A stretch of DNA of 64,000 nt from Planctomycetota bacterium (GTDB lineage Bacteria > Planctomycetota > UBA8742 > UBA2392), in the NCBI GenBank assembly GCA_020638675.1, contig JACKID010000001.1:3026470-3090469 (forward strand), in the 5' to 3' direction. Under the pieces are notes generated by a model. That model ran no database searches. It was given only the letters and a program-made list of their open reading frames with translations, and had not been told where the DNA came from. The position numbers were made by a program, and so were the translations under genes. Numbering within the stretch: the first letter of the stretch is position 1; the number at the start of each line of letters is the position of its first letter. Below, piece after piece: positions 46,072 to 55,354 of this stretch.

Positions 46072-46905
46072 TTAGCCCAGCTTCAGAAGGTTGACGTGGT
46101 AGGTGCGCTTCACGGCCGGGTACACCGCGCCGAGCAGCGGCCCCAGATAGCGATAGAACGCCGGCAGGCGCTTCGGGTGCGCGAACAGCATGTGGTAGAA
46201 ACTGCGGATGTCCTGCAGGCGATAGCGCGGGTCCCAGCTTTCCACTTCGCGCGCATCCCCCACCGACCAGGTGAATTCAGCCTCGAAGTAGCGCATCGCG
46301 TCATGCCGGCGCTGGTGGCGCACGCAGAGCGGCGACATCGAGTCATAGGCGAAAAGCGCGCCGGGCAGGGCGTCGGCGACGCGTGTGAACAGCGCCCTCA
46401 CTTCCTCAGGCCGGAAGTACACCAGCACGCCCTCGGTACAGATGAACCACGGTCCCTGCGTATGGGCGCGCACCTGCTCGATCCAGTCGTCGTCGAGGGC
46501 CGAGCCGCTGAGGAGCGTTCGGCGCGGCGTCTCTTTGAAGAACTCGCGGCGCAGGTCCATGGCATCGGGCAAGTCCAGCTCAAACCAGCGCGAGCGCCCG
46601 TTGTCGGTGCGCTCGAAGCGGCTGTTCAGACCGACGCCAAGCTCAATCACCGTGCCTTCCGGGTGATCGGCAAGAAAGCTGCGCACCCAGCGATCCACCT
46701 GCGCGCCTCGCACGCAACAGCCAAGCTGGCTCGCGCGGGCGCCGTCCAGCGGAGAGAAATCGTATTCGAGTTGTTCGAGAATCTCTCGCGACTTCGGATC
46801 CTGCAGCAGCGGCGCGGGCTCTTCAAACTCGCGCGCCCTTGCCCACAGCGGCACTAGCAGCGTTTCCTGGATGGTCCCGAGTTTGACTGGCGTCCGAACG
46901 GCCAT
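46072..46905 (-). CDS. LCMT/TcmP-like SAM methyltransferase
   Basis: The 277-residue protein is a class I methyltransferase of the leucine-carboxyl-methyltransferase-like group. The segments VIELGVGLNSRFER and RWFELDLPD form motifs I and II, and WFICTEGVLVYFRPEEV follows as usual in the TcmP-like subgroup. Its substrate may be a small natural product or a carboxylate. It converges on the Clp-like operon and is not obviously tied to it. Confidence 0.87.
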   Translation of the reverse strand: MAVRTPVKLGTIQETLLVPLWARAREFEEPAPLLQDPKSREILEQLEYDFSPLDGARASQLGCCVRGAQVDRWVRSFLADHPEGTVIELGVGLNSRFERTDNGRSRWFELDLPDAMDLRREFFKETPRRTLLSGSALDDDWIEQVRAHTQGPWFICTEGVLVYFRPEEVRALFTRVADALPGALFAYDSMSPLCVRHQRRHDAMRYFEAEFTWSVGDAREVESWDPRYRLQDIRSFYHMLFAHPKRLPAFYRYLGPLLGAVYPAVKRTYHVNLLKLG

Positions 46906-46954
46906 GCTGTTCCCTGAAGCAATGGCCGGATACTACGGAATCTGCATTGCCTGC

Positions 46955-47521
46955 CTATGCATCGTGCGGCTTGTTTTTCGCGCGCCAATCCGCGCGCGAC
47001 ATGTGGAACCTCACGTGCGGCCGCAACGGATGCCCCTCGGGCACTCGCGGATGGTCGAAGTCGCCGGCGTCAACGCGCTTCAGCCCGAGCTTCGTGATCA
47101 CGCGCTGCGAAGGTTTATTCAGCACGGCCGTCCAGGAGTTCACTTCGGGCTCTTCCGTATGTTGAAACAGCCACTTCAAGACGGCCAGCCCACCTTCCGT
47201 CGCGTATCCCTTGCCGTGATGGTCCGCGGCGAGTCGGAACCCGATTTCCAGCGCCGGCGTGAAATCGGCCTCGAATGTAGCCCAGTGCAGCCCGATGAAT
47301 CCGATGAACGGTGCATCGGGCGTTTGCACGGCCCATAGCCCGTAGCCCCGCAGCTCAAATTGTTTGCGAATGAAATCGACAAATGTGTCGCTGTGTTCGC
47401 GGATAAGTGGCTCCGGGAAGTACTTCATCACGCGCGGGTCGGCGTTCATGGCTGCAAATGGCTGGTAGTCCTCGTCGCGCCAGTGCCGCAGCAACAGCCT
47501 CTCGGTTCGAATCTCGGGCAT
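46955..47521 (-). CDS. GNAT N-acetyltransferase (RimJ/RimL type)
   Basis: The 188-residue protein starts with the RimL-like RTERLLLRHWRDEDYQPFAA and has the acetyl-CoA loop region HHGKGYATEGGLAVLKWLF (motif A) and NKPSQRVITKLGLKRV (motif B). It acetylates an amine; the target is unknown. Confidence 0.9.
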   Translation of the reverse strand: MPEIRTERLLLRHWRDEDYQPFAAMNADPRVMKYFPEPLIREHSDTFVDFIRKQFELRGYGLWAVQTPDAPFIGFIGLHWATFEADFTPALEIGFRLAADHHGKGYATEGGLAVLKWLFQHTEEPEVNSWTAVLNKPSQRVITKLGLKRVDAGDFDHPRVPEGHPLRPHVRFHMSRADWRAKNKPHDA

Positions 47522-47708
47522 GCGTCGATTTTAGCCGGAAATCGGGAACCGGGTGAAACGGCTTTCGTTCATAAGACAGTTGGACATTCGCACGACCGCC
47601 CGAGGCGCTGTTTTACACAGCGGTTACAGGGGGAGCCGACCCCGGCGGATTCCAGCGCGTATTGTCTATGTGTGGCCGCGGTGGCCACCGCAACCAAGGA
47701 GCGCTGAA

Positions 47709-48251
47709 ATGAATAACCTGGGCAAGAACGTACTGAGCATGCTGGGAATCGCCGCCATCGCGATGGTCGCCACACTGGCCGTCATCGGCCCCAAGGGCGC
47801 GGATGCCGAAGACGGCGACACGCCAAAGACGGCCGAAGTACTGAAGAAGGTCACGCCGACCATCTCGATGCCGAAGCTTGAAGAAGACCACTGCGTCATC
47901 ACCCTGAAGGCCGACAAGGAAAGCTACGACATCGGCGACAAGCCGGTGCTCACGGTCGAGATCAAGAACGAAGGCGAAGAAGCCATCGAGAAGAGCATCG
48001 TGGTATCGATGACCGCGCGGGACATGTTCTCCGGCGGACGCATGCCGGCCATCTCACGCGTCGTGTGGACCAAGACCGAAACGGTCAGCCTGGCGGCGGG
48101 TGAATCCAAGACCCTTACGCTGGAAACCGGCACCGAGATCCAGGAGATGAAGGTAACCTCGTTCAGCATGTCCGGCGACACTGATGAAGTCGTCAAGGAC
48201 GCGAACCTGGACCGGATCCGCAAGGTCGTTGAGCGCAAGAACACGAACTAG
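47709..48251 (+). CDS. Exported beta-sandwich protein
   Basis: The 180-residue protein has a signal-like N-terminus (LGIAAIAMVATLAVIGPKGA) and a single Ig-like beta-rich domain (VITLKADKESYDIGDKPVL, then VEIKNEGEEAIEKSIVVSMT), as in DUF11/CARDB-type exported domains. ATG 47709 follows AAGGAG. The next gene starts 38 nt later with its own ribosome site. Function unknown. Confidence 0.68.
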   Translation: MNNLGKNVLSMLGIAAIAMVATLAVIGPKGADAEDGDTPKTAEVLKKVTPTISMPKLEEDHCVITLKADKESYDIGDKPVLTVEIKNEGEEAIEKSIVVSMTARDMFSGGRMPAISRVVWTKTETVSLAAGESKTLTLETGTEIQEMKVTSFSMSGDTDEVVKDANLDRIRKVVERKNTN

Positions 48252-48289
48252 TCGGCAGGGTTTGACAATCGGCCGGCTGGAGGAAAGCC

Positions 48290-49438
48290 ATGAGCGCAAC
48301 CGGCATGTTGTCTCACCTTCGCTGGCCGCTCGGGGTGATCGTCGGTGTGGTTGCAGCGCTGCTCCTGATGCCGCTGTTCGGCGGCAAGGACAAGCCTGCG
48401 GCGGAAGCGACGATCGGCCCGGTGCTCAGTGACTGTGACGGCGCCATGCGCGAGCTGGTGATCCAGTACACCAGCGACTCGGCCGAGATTGTCACGAAGC
48501 CCTACCGCGAGTTCCTGAGCCAGTTGCCATCCGCGGTCACGGTCCACGTTGTGTGCCGTGACCGCGCTGCATTTGACGAGTTGAGCGCGGCCGTCGGCGA
48601 GACTGACTGCACGCTCCACCCGATCTTCGTGGATCATGCGATGACCTCATGGTCGCGCGACCGCTGGATCTGCCTCGAGCCCGCGGGCAAGGCCACCGCG
48701 TTCACCCTGCTGTCGCCCAAGGGCGAGATGGGTGCGGATGCCTGGCCTGAGCGCAAGGGCGACGAGTTGATCGGCGAAGACCTCGCGGCTTCAGACGTAG
48801 ACGCCACCGCCGTGCGCAGCGAGCTGTACTTCGACGGCGGCGACTTTGTTTGCGACGACAAGACGGCCTTCGTCACGCCGAACGTGCGCAAGCGCAACCT
48901 GCAGAACACGGTCAAGTCCGAGCGCGAACTGGTGGACCGCCTGAAAGAGCTTCTGGGGCGAAACGTGGTGCTGCTGAAGACCGCACCGGACCACCATGCA
49001 GGAATGTACATGATGACCATCGGGGACGGGACGGTGATCGTCGGCGACCCACGTGCTGCACGGGACATGCTTACAGAAGAAGAGATCGCCGCGCTTCCGC
49101 TACCCGAGGGCGCTGACCTGAGTGACGAGACCTGCGCGAAGTTCGACGCCGTGGCCGAACAGTGCCGCGCCGCCGGCTACAAGGTGATCCGGGTGCCGGT
49201 CGCACCCGGGCACGACGGGCGCCGCTTCCTGACCTACCTCAACTGCATCCTGGATGAGCGCGACGGCAAGCACGTCGTGTACATGCCCGTATTTGACCAC
49301 GCCGACAAACTCAACGCCGCGGGCACAAAGGTCTGGCAGGACGCCGGCTTCGAGGTACGCCCGGTAGATTGCACCAGTTGCTACCGCTATTTCGGCAGCC
49401 TGCGCTGCCTTGTGAACGTCCTGAGCCGCGACAAATGA
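48290..49438 (+). CDS. Membrane-anchored pentein-fold protein (agmatine/peptidyl-arginine deiminase-like)
   Basis: The 382-residue protein has one N-terminal membrane helix (WPLGVIVGVVAALLLMPLFG) and an exported domain of the guanidino-modifying pentein type. Visible motifs are VDHAMTSWSRDRW, LYFDGGDFVCDD (the GGD segment), APDHHAGMYMM (candidate catalytic His) and, near the end, GSLRCLVNVLS (candidate nucleophile Cys). The usual HxD of family members reads HAG, so activity or substrate may differ. GGAGG precedes the ATG. A strong terminator follows. Confidence 0.75.
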   Translation: MSATGMLSHLRWPLGVIVGVVAALLLMPLFGGKDKPAAEATIGPVLSDCDGAMRELVIQYTSDSAEIVTKPYREFLSQLPSAVTVHVVCRDRAAFDELSAAVGETDCTLHPIFVDHAMTSWSRDRWICLEPAGKATAFTLLSPKGEMGADAWPERKGDELIGEDLAASDVDATAVRSELYFDGGDFVCDDKTAFVTPNVRKRNLQNTVKSERELVDRLKELLGRNVVLLKTAPDHHAGMYMMTIGDGTVIVGDPRAARDMLTEEEIAALPLPEGADLSDETCAKFDAVAEQCRAAGYKVIRVPVAPGHDGRRFLTYLNCILDERDGKHVVYMPVFDHADKLNAAGTKVWQDAGFEVRPVDCTSCYRYFGSLRCLVNVLSRDK

Positions 49439-49439
49439 C

Positions 49440-49470
49440 AGCAGCCCGCAGATTGGCTCTGCGGGCTGCT
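49440..49470. terminator. Terminator between deiminase-like gene and tRNA-Asn
   Basis: A perfect 12-bp stem AGCAGCCCGCAG/CTGCGGGCTGCT with a 7-nt loop is followed by TCTTA on the plus strand. It begins 2 nt after the stop and may also end the tRNA transcript. Confidence 0.82.
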
Positions 49471-49477
49471 TCTTAGT

Positions 49478-49552
49478 TGGCTCCTCGGGCTGGACTCGAA
49501 CCAGCAACCTGTCGATTAACAGTCGAATGCTCTACCATTGAGCTACCGAGGA
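49478..49552 (-). tRNA. tRNA-Asn (anticodon GTT)
   Basis: On the minus strand TCCTCGG pairs with CCGAGGA, the anticodon loop CTGTTAA gives GTT, the T loop has GGTTCGAGTCC, and the CCA end is encoded. Confidence 0.96.
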
Positions 49553-49565
49553 ATCTTGTTCCGCC

Positions 49566-49595
49566 TTCCGACAGAACGGCTGCAAACCGTATAAT
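49566..49595 (+). promoter_or_regulatory. Candidate sigma-70 promoter for the GspG-repeat gene
   Basis: A perfect TATAAT at 49590-49595 lies 18 nt after a weak -35 box TTCCGA. The coding start is about 80 nt downstream. Confidence 0.45.
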
Positions 49596-49673
49596 TAGCG
49601 CCCACAGCGTCAAGGGGGCGGCTTGTTCCACGGCCCCTGATGGCCTAACATGAAGGGCCTAACGGAGGCCGGC

Positions 49674-51143
49674 ATGCGCGCATTCACCATCCTCGCCCTG
49701 ATAACGCTGCTGAGTTGCACCATCCTCGCCGAAGAGAAGATCTCCCGGGCCGACCGCGCCAAGATGCGCGAGACGCGAGAGACCATGGGTTCGCTGCAGC
49801 AGGACCTTTCGGCTCTACGCGGACCCGAGGGGTACCCGAAAGAGTTGAAGGCAGTCGTGGACGGCAGCCTGCGCGAAAGCCTGCCGAAGGACGGCTGGGG
49901 CCGCGAGTTCGCCTACGAAACGTCCGTCGAGCATGGGTTCAAGCTGACCTCATGGGGCGCTGACGGCAAGGCCGGCGGCGACGGGGCGGCGCGCGACATC
50001 GTCTGGACCTCCAAGGGTGAACTGCGCGAGATGTCGGCCGAGGAAAAGGCCGCTTACGAGAAGAAGCTTGACGAGCTGCGCTTCGAGGCGACGCGGGTGA
50101 TCGCCCGCAAGCGCATGATCCAGGTCGGGTCGGAAGTCATTACCTACCGGCGCACTCACGACGGCTGGCCGGAGAAGCTTGAAGACTGCAAGCGCGAGTC
50201 CGAGGAGCCCGTCGACAAGGCGGTCAATGCCTGCTTTGCCGATCCATTCGGTCACGAGTTCGCCCTGCGCCTGCTGCCGCACGACAACTTCGCGGTGATC
50301 TGCTGGGGCGCTGACGGCGAGGAAGGCGGGCTTGAGCGCGCCTCGGATTTCGTGGTCACCGAGCGCGACGTGCGCGCCGAGTACAACAAGGTCTCCAACG
50401 ATTTCTGGGGCTGGGGCGGGCGTTACGACGACACCGACTGGCGCGTACAGAACCTGGCCGACGACGTGCTGCGCTACAAGCAGCAGGCCGGCAAGCTGCC
50501 TGACGAGTTGATCGACCTGACCCGCGTTGTGGCGGCAGGCAACGGCAAGGACGGCGGGGCCCAGCCGATTCGCAGCTCGCTGCCTAAGGACCGTTGGGGC
50601 AATGACTACGTCTACGTGAAGCTTTCCGAGACGGATTTCTTCATCGTCGGGCTGGGCAAGGACGGTATCGAGGGCGGCATCAAAGACAACAAGGACGCCA
50701 TCTTCCCCAAGCCGGGGGCGGACCCTTCGGTCAACGACTACGGCGAGGACTGGGGCGGCGTTGTGCAGGCCCAGCCGGAGCAGGATGACGATGAGATTCT
50801 CGTCGAAGTCGCCAATGAGTGGATGCTGGACATGGTCGACAAGCTCAAAGCCTACAAGGCCGAGCATGGTGACTACCCCGCAAGCCTCGACGACATCAAG
50901 GACCAGATGGTCGACAAGAAGATCCCCAACGACCCCTGGGATCACGCCTTTGTGTACTCCTTGACAAAGCAGGACGACGGCAAGATCAGCGGCTTCACGC
51001 TGACCTGCTACGGCAGCGACGGCGCACAGGGCGGCGAAGGCCACGCGGCCGACATCACCATGAACCAGGATTCCGAGCCGCAACCGCCGGCCGAAGAGGA
51101 TGCTGACGCCGCGGAAGACGAAGGCGGACGCAAATTCAGATAG
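49674..51143 (+). CDS. Exported protein with four GspG (pseudopilin)-like repeats
   Basis: The 489-residue protein starts with a signal peptide (RAFTILALITLLSCTILAEE) rather than a prepilin N-terminus. Four segments repeat the major-pseudopilin C-terminal pattern of a strand pair ending in the metal-binding SxGxDGxxGG loop: DGWGREFAYET ... WGADGKAGG, DPFGHEFALRL ... WGADGEEGG, DRWGNDYVYVK ... LGKDGIEGG, and DPWDHAFVYSL ... YGSDGAQGG. Each is preceded by a proline-containing PxxLxD helix end. The last 25 residues are acidic and disordered. ATG 49674 follows GGAGG. It may bind Ca2+ at four sites outside the cell. I know no named family with this layout. Confidence 0.8.
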   Translation: MRAFTILALITLLSCTILAEEKISRADRAKMRETRETMGSLQQDLSALRGPEGYPKELKAVVDGSLRESLPKDGWGREFAYETSVEHGFKLTSWGADGKAGGDGAARDIVWTSKGELREMSAEEKAAYEKKLDELRFEATRVIARKRMIQVGSEVITYRRTHDGWPEKLEDCKRESEEPVDKAVNACFADPFGHEFALRLLPHDNFAVICWGADGEEGGLERASDFVVTERDVRAEYNKVSNDFWGWGGRYDDTDWRVQNLADDVLRYKQQAGKLPDELIDLTRVVAAGNGKDGGAQPIRSSLPKDRWGNDYVYVKLSETDFFIVGLGKDGIEGGIKDNKDAIFPKPGADPSVNDYGEDWGGVVQAQPEQDDDEILVEVANEWMLDMVDKLKAYKAEHGDYPASLDDIKDQMVDKKIPNDPWDHAFVYSLTKQDDGKISGFTLTCYGSDGAQGGEGHAADITMNQDSEPQPPAEEDADAAEDEGGRKFR

Positions 51144-51201
51144 TCTCCCTGTAGTCCTCAAACTTGGTTAGCATGCGCCGCCCTGCGCGGCGCCTGCTTT
51201 T

Positions 51202-52011
51202 GTGACCGAGACCAGCGAACAACCCAAGACCTTCGCGGCGATCGTGATCGCCTGCATCGCCGCGTTGCTCAGCACGATGCTCGGCATCGGCGGCGGCGTT
51301 GTGATGGTGCCGCTGCTGACGCTGTTCGCGCGAATGCCGATCAAACGCACCACCGGCACCAGCCTCGCGGTGATCTTCCTGGTGATTCTTGTAGGCGTCA
51401 TCGCGCAGGAGATTGAGGCGCCGGGCGACATTCACTGGCCGGTTGCGCTGACGCTGGCGGCCGGCGCGTTCTCGGGCACGTTCATCGGGCGCTGGCTCAA
51501 CAAGCGCCTTCCAGAGCGCGCGTTCCGCTACGCGTTCTGTGTAGTGTTGATCATCGTTGGCGCACGCCTGCTGGGTGTCTTTCCGAAGACCGAGCCGTTT
51601 CTTGGCTCGGATGTCGACCTCGGGTCGGCCACGGATGTCGGCTACCTCATCAGTGTCGGGCTGTTTGCAGGAATCGTGGCGGCCCTGTTCGGGCTGGGCG
51701 GCGGAGTGGTGGCCGTGCCGGCGCTGGCGCTGGCCTATGGTTACTTCCAGATGCACTTCACGGCGACACGCGCCACGAGCCTCGGCATGATCTTGCCGAC
51801 CAGCCTGATCGGCGCCTTTCTGCATTGGAGAGCCGGCAACGTGGATCTGAAGCTGGTGATGCGCATGGCGCCGTTCGCGTTGGTGTTTGCCGTGCTTGGC
51901 GTCTTCAGCGCCTACGCCGTTCCGGCAAGCACGCTGAAAGTGATATTCGGCGTGTTATTGGTCCTGGCGTCGGTGAGACTGGCGGTCACGAAACGAACCA
52001 AAAAAAGTTGA
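51202..52011 (+). CDS. TauE/SafE (TSUP) family permease
   Basis: The 269-residue protein has about eight transmembrane helices in two repeats. Each has the TSUP signature: LSTMLGIGGGVVMVPLLTLF in the first half and ALFGLGGGVVAVPALALAYG in the second. TSUP proteins export or import sulfur-containing anions and organic acids. The GTG start at 51202 defines the normal N-terminus. Substrate unknown. Confidence 0.9.
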   Translation: MTETSEQPKTFAAIVIACIAALLSTMLGIGGGVVMVPLLTLFARMPIKRTTGTSLAVIFLVILVGVIAQEIEAPGDIHWPVALTLAAGAFSGTFIGRWLNKRLPERAFRYAFCVVLIIVGARLLGVFPKTEPFLGSDVDLGSATDVGYLISVGLFAGIVAALFGLGGGVVAVPALALAYGYFQMHFTATRATSLGMILPTSLIGAFLHWRAGNVDLKLVMRMAPFALVFAVLGVFSAYAVPASTLKVIFGVLLVLASVRLAVTKRTKKS

Positions 52012-52118
52012 TGCAAGGGTTCGGAAAAGAATCTATATCTTCGCCCCGGAAAGAATTTCGGGCCGGCCAAAGGAAGTACTTGCTGTTATGGGGGGGCAGG
52101 TATTTTCTCGGCCCAACT

Positions 52119-52146
52119 AACGGGCGCCGCTTACGCGGCGCCCGTT
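52119..52146. terminator. Bidirectional terminator between TSUP and malic enzyme genes
   Basis: A perfect 12-bp stem AACGGGCGCCGC-TTAC-GCGGCGCCCGTT lies between two converging genes. The 107 bp before it, after the TSUP stop, contain no feature I can name. Confidence 0.85.
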
Positions 52147-52150
52147 TGGT

Positions 52151-54412
52151 TTAACCCTTCACCTTCGGGTGCAGCCCCGACTCGGATGACAGCGTCGGCA
52201 TGGCCAGCGTTACCGCCGCCATGGCGACCGCATCCTGCACGGTGCTGCCGCGCGGCATCACGTTGGCCGGCTTGCGCAAGCCCAGCAGCAGCGGACCGAT
52301 CGCATCCGCGCCTGCCATGACACGTACCAGGCGGAAGGCGGCATTGGCTGCATCGAGGTTCGGGAACACGAGGATGTTCGCCGGCTCGGCCCACTCCTCT
52401 TGGGTGATGACGTTGCGGTACTCCTCCGGCGCGAGCGCAATGTCGGCCTGGATTTCACCGATCGCCTCAATGCCCGCGTTGGCCTGCTTGAACAGCTCGG
52501 TTGCCAGGCGCACCTTGTCGGCATCCGGATGATTGCTGGCGCCCAGGTTGTTGAAGCTGACAAAACCCACCCGCGGCACGATGCCCAGCGCGTTTGCGGC
52601 CTCGGCACACAACCGGCCGGCGTCGGCCAGCTCTTCCGCGGTCGGATTCACCACCAGCGTTGTATCCGCAAAGAACACCACGCGGCCCTTCAGCACCATG
52701 ATGTGCATCCCGACCACGCGCTTGGTGCTGCGGCGCTTGCTTACGTACTTCAGCACGTTGGGGATCGTCTCGCGGTAGACGCGGTCAGCGGCGGAGAGCA
52801 TCCCGTCGACCATGCCGAGGTCGGTCATCATGGCCGCCAGCGCATAGCTGTCCATCGTCGTGTCTGCGCCGAACAGGCCCGCGCGACCTTTCCAGCGCAC
52901 GGCGAGCATCGGGTCTTCGGGCGGCTGCTTGGGATCGACGATCTCGAACTGATCCGGGCTGAAGCCCGTCATGCCTTTTTCGATGTTCGCGCGGTTGCCG
53001 ACCAGCACCGGGATCGCCACGCCGTCGCGGATGATTTCGCGCGCCACGGCCTGCACGCGCGCGTCGCTGCCGTCAGGCAGCGCGAGACGCTTGCGCAGCT
53101 CTTTGGCGGTCGAGATCGCGACCGACATGACGGCGCGCCCAGGCTCGGTGCGGCGGCGCAGGCGTTCGCGGTACTCGTCGATGTCCAGCTCGATGCGCGC
53201 GACGCCGGTCTTCATCGCCGCCTCGGCCACTGCCGGCGCGACGTAATACAGCACGCGGTGATCGAACGGCTTCGGGATCAGGTATTCGCGCCCGAAGCGG
53301 AACTTCTGTCCGCCATAGGCGCGGCTGACGCTGTCGGGAACCTCGTCCTTGGCAAGCTGCGCCAGCGCCAGCGACGCCGCCATCTTCATTTCCTCGTTGA
53401 TAGCCGTCGCGCGGGTATCCAGCGCGCCGCGGAAGATGAACGGGAAACCCAGCACGTTGTTGACCTGGTTAGGGTAGTCGCTGCGGCCGGTCGCCATCAG
53501 CACGTCGTCGCGGGTGGCATGCGCGAGCTCGGGCTCGATTTCCGGGTCCGGGTTGGCGAGCGCGAACACGACCGGGTTCGGCGCCATCTTCTTGAGCGCC
53601 TCGGGCTTCAACGCGCCCTTTGCGCTCAAGCCGTAGAACACGTCGGCGCCGTCGAGCGCGTCCGCCAGCGTGCGGGCGTCGGTCTTGCGCGCGAACTGCT
53701 TCTTCACTTCGTTGAGGTCCGTGCGCTCGTCGTGAATCACGCCTTTGCTGTCGCACATCAGGATGTTGTCGCGGTTGACCCCGAGCTGCACCGCGAAGTT
53801 GGTGCACGAAATGCCGCTGGCGCCCGCGCCGTTGATGACGATGCGGATGTCCTGCGGCCTTTTCCCCACCAGCTCCAGCGCGTTGATCAGCGCGGCGCCG
53901 GAGATGATGGCCGTGCCGTGCTGGTCGTCGTGGAACACCGGAATGTTCATGCGCTCCTTGAGCCGGCGTTCAATTTCAAAGCACTCAGGGGCCTTGATGT
54001 CCTCAAGGTTGATGCCGCCGAAGGTCGGCTCCAGCCGCTCGACCGTATCCACGAACTCGTCGATGTCCTCGGTCTTCACCTCGATGTCGAACACGTCGAT
54101 GTCGGCGAACTTCTTGAACAGGACGCCTTTGCCCTCCATCACCGGCTTGCTGGCGAGTGCGCCCAGGTTGCCGATGCCGAGGATCGCCGTGCCGTTGCTG
54201 ATCACCGCGACGAGGTTGCCCTTGTTGGTGTAGCGGTACGCGTCGTTTTCCTGCCGCGCAATCTCGCGGCACGGCTCGGCCACACCGGGCGAGTAGGCAA
54301 GGCTGAGGTCGCGCTGGGTGAGCGTCGGCTTGGTGGGCACGACCTCGATCTTTCCCGGCCGCCCCATGGCGTGGTACTCGAGCGAGGCCTTGTAGACGTC
54401 AAAGTCCGGCAT
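52151..54412 (-). CDS. maeB: NADP-dependent malic enzyme with phosphotransacetylase-like domain
   Basis: The 753-residue enzyme decarboxylates malate to pyruvate, yielding NADPH. Residues 1-420 are the malic enzyme part: [34 protein letters not shown] and the nucleotide loop [11 protein letters not shown]. The C-terminal 320 residues match phosphate acetyltransferase ([34 protein letters not shown]) and usually serve as a regulatory, non-catalytic domain binding acetyl-CoA. The length is typical of MaeB. The gene has no close operon partner. Confidence 0.95.
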   Translation of the reverse strand: MPDFDVYKASLEYHAMGRPGKIEVVPTKPTLTQRDLSLAYSPGVAEPCREIARQENDAYRYTNKGNLVAVISNGTAILGIGNLGALASKPVMEGKGVLFKKFADIDVFDIEVKTEDIDEFVDTVERLEPTFGGINLEDIKAPECFEIERRLKERMNIPVFHDDQHGTAIISGAALINALELVGKRPQDIRIVINGAGASGISCTNFAVQLGVNRDNILMCDSKGVIHDERTDLNEVKKQFARKTDARTLADALDGADVFYGLSAKGALKPEALKKMAPNPVVFALANPDPEIEPELAHATRDDVLMATGRSDYPNQVNNVLGFPFIFRGALDTRATAINEEMKMAASLALAQLAKDEVPDSVSRAYGGQKFRFGREYLIPKPFDHRVLYYVAPAVAEAAMKTGVARIELDIDEYRERLRRRTEPGRAVMSVAISTAKELRKRLALPDGSDARVQAVAREIIRDGVAIPVLVGNRANIEKGMTGFSPDQFEIVDPKQPPEDPMLAVRWKGRAGLFGADTTMDSYALAAMMTDLGMVDGMLSAADRVYRETIPNVLKYVSKRRSTKRVVGMHIMVLKGRVVFFADTTLVVNPTAEELADAGRLCAEAANALGIVPRVGFVSFNNLGASNHPDADKVRLATELFKQANAGIEAIGEIQADIALAPEEYRNVITQEEWAEPANILVFPNLDAANAAFRLVRVMAGADAIGPLLLGLRKPANVMPRGSTVQDAVAMAAVTLAMPTLSSESGLHPKVKG

Positions 54413-54791
54413 GGTGTGTTCCTCATTAAGCGTCCGGAGCCTACACAGCCCGGCCCTGTTGTGTAGTGCGCTGAAGCGAATGCCCGTGCGCCCGAAAAAA
54501 CGGGCTTCGGTTGATCCCCGTCACAGAATGCTGCGACATGATGCCAAGCAGCATCGTTCCGCCCCGCCCGACAGGACGGGGTGAATCGAACTGAAGCACA
54601 ATCGCGCCAAGCCCCGCCCTTCCGACTTGGTTGAAGCTTCGTCGGACGAGTCCCGGGCGGGGCGGATCGGATGGATGTCCAATCGCGAACAACCCGCATG
54701 CGCGGGAAATGGGGTCTGGCTCGTGCCGAGGCCTTGGCGAAGGCGTGTGCCTGACCCCATTTCCTTGGGGGCCGGCACGGAACGAAAATCT
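54413..54791. other. Gap of 379 bp with palindromic sequence
   Basis: The stretch between maeB and the small gene at 54792 has no convincing gene. It holds a 12-bp inverted repeat (listed separately) and an imperfect CCCCGCCC/GGGCGGGG pair around 54616-54664 that could form a long hairpin. The maeB ribosome site (GAGGAA) is at its left end. Confidence 0.5.
54705..54764. repeat. GGAAATGGGGTC inverted repeat
   Basis: GGAAATGGGGTC at 54705-54716 is matched by its exact complement at 54753-54764, around a 36-nt centre with GCC-rich short repeats. The AATGGGGTC wording recalls REP-type intergenic palindromes that spread with Y1 transposases in other bacteria. Confidence 0.7.
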
Positions 54792-55184
54792 CTAGGCCGC
54801 CGCGACTTTGTCTTTCAGCTTGCTCGCCTTTGCCAGCTCTTTGGCCGCGTTGAGCGCAACCTGGCGTCCGGCGAACAGCTTCGGACTGGTGATCGACAGC
54901 AGCCGCTCAAGCTGAGACGCCGCCTTCAGCGCCAGCCGCCACAGGGCGTACAGCGGATGCATGCCCAGGATACTGCCGTCGTCTGCACGAATGCCGTGAA
55001 TACGGATGCGCTTGGCCTGCCCCTCCACTCGCGCGGCGTGGACCTCGTCGGCCGTTTCGCCGCGGACGCGCTTGATGGCGGTGTGCACCATGCCCAGCAC
55101 ATCCTGCACGATCTCCGCTGCCTCCTGCAGAGCGGCCTTGGCCTCGTCATCGGTAAGGAATTCAACGGTGTCATCAGCAGTCAT
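54792..55184 (-). CDS. Hypothetical helical protein, paralogue of the gene at 14187-14759
   Basis: The 130-residue protein is helical and acidic at its start (TADDTVEFLTDDEAKAALQE). The segment LYALWRLALKAASQLERLLS and the following SPKLFAGR align with LLALMRYGIAASRLMHTLLQ and HPQLFSRG of the gene at 14187. AGGAG precedes the ATG. It lacks the basic N-terminal tail of the other copy. A REP palindrome lies about 60 bp upstream of both genes. Function unknown. Confidence 0.72.
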   Translation of the reverse strand: MTADDTVEFLTDDEAKAALQEAAEIVQDVLGMVHTAIKRVRGETADEVHAARVEGQAKRIRIHGIRADDGSILGMHPLYALWRLALKAASQLERLLSITSPKLFAGRQVALNAAKELAKASKLKDKVAAA

Positions 55185-55244
55185 GGTAAGTCTCCTGTAA
55201 GAGTTCCCAGAAGCTTACAAGGGCATGCGACAAACTTTGGGCAA

Positions 55245-55271
55245 GTGGCATTCGCTTCCAGCGAATACCAC
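55245..55271. repeat. Single REP-like palindrome
   Basis: GTGGCATTCGC-TTCCA-GCGAATACCAC, with one mismatched base pair in the stem, repeats the end palindrome of the elements at 8982 and 13353. It has the same TTCCA loop and the same GTGGCA end. Confidence 0.85.
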
Positions 55272-55354
55272 CTACCCACGAAGCTTGAAGTTAGCTGTCT
55301 CGGCACGCGCCACTCAGGGCAATTCAGATGTCAGTAGGCGGCCATTCGAACCAA

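Noticed and set aside
49590..49595. TATAAT-region on the minus strand as tRNA-Asn promoter
   Set aside because: No matching -35 box at suitable spacing is visible on that strand.
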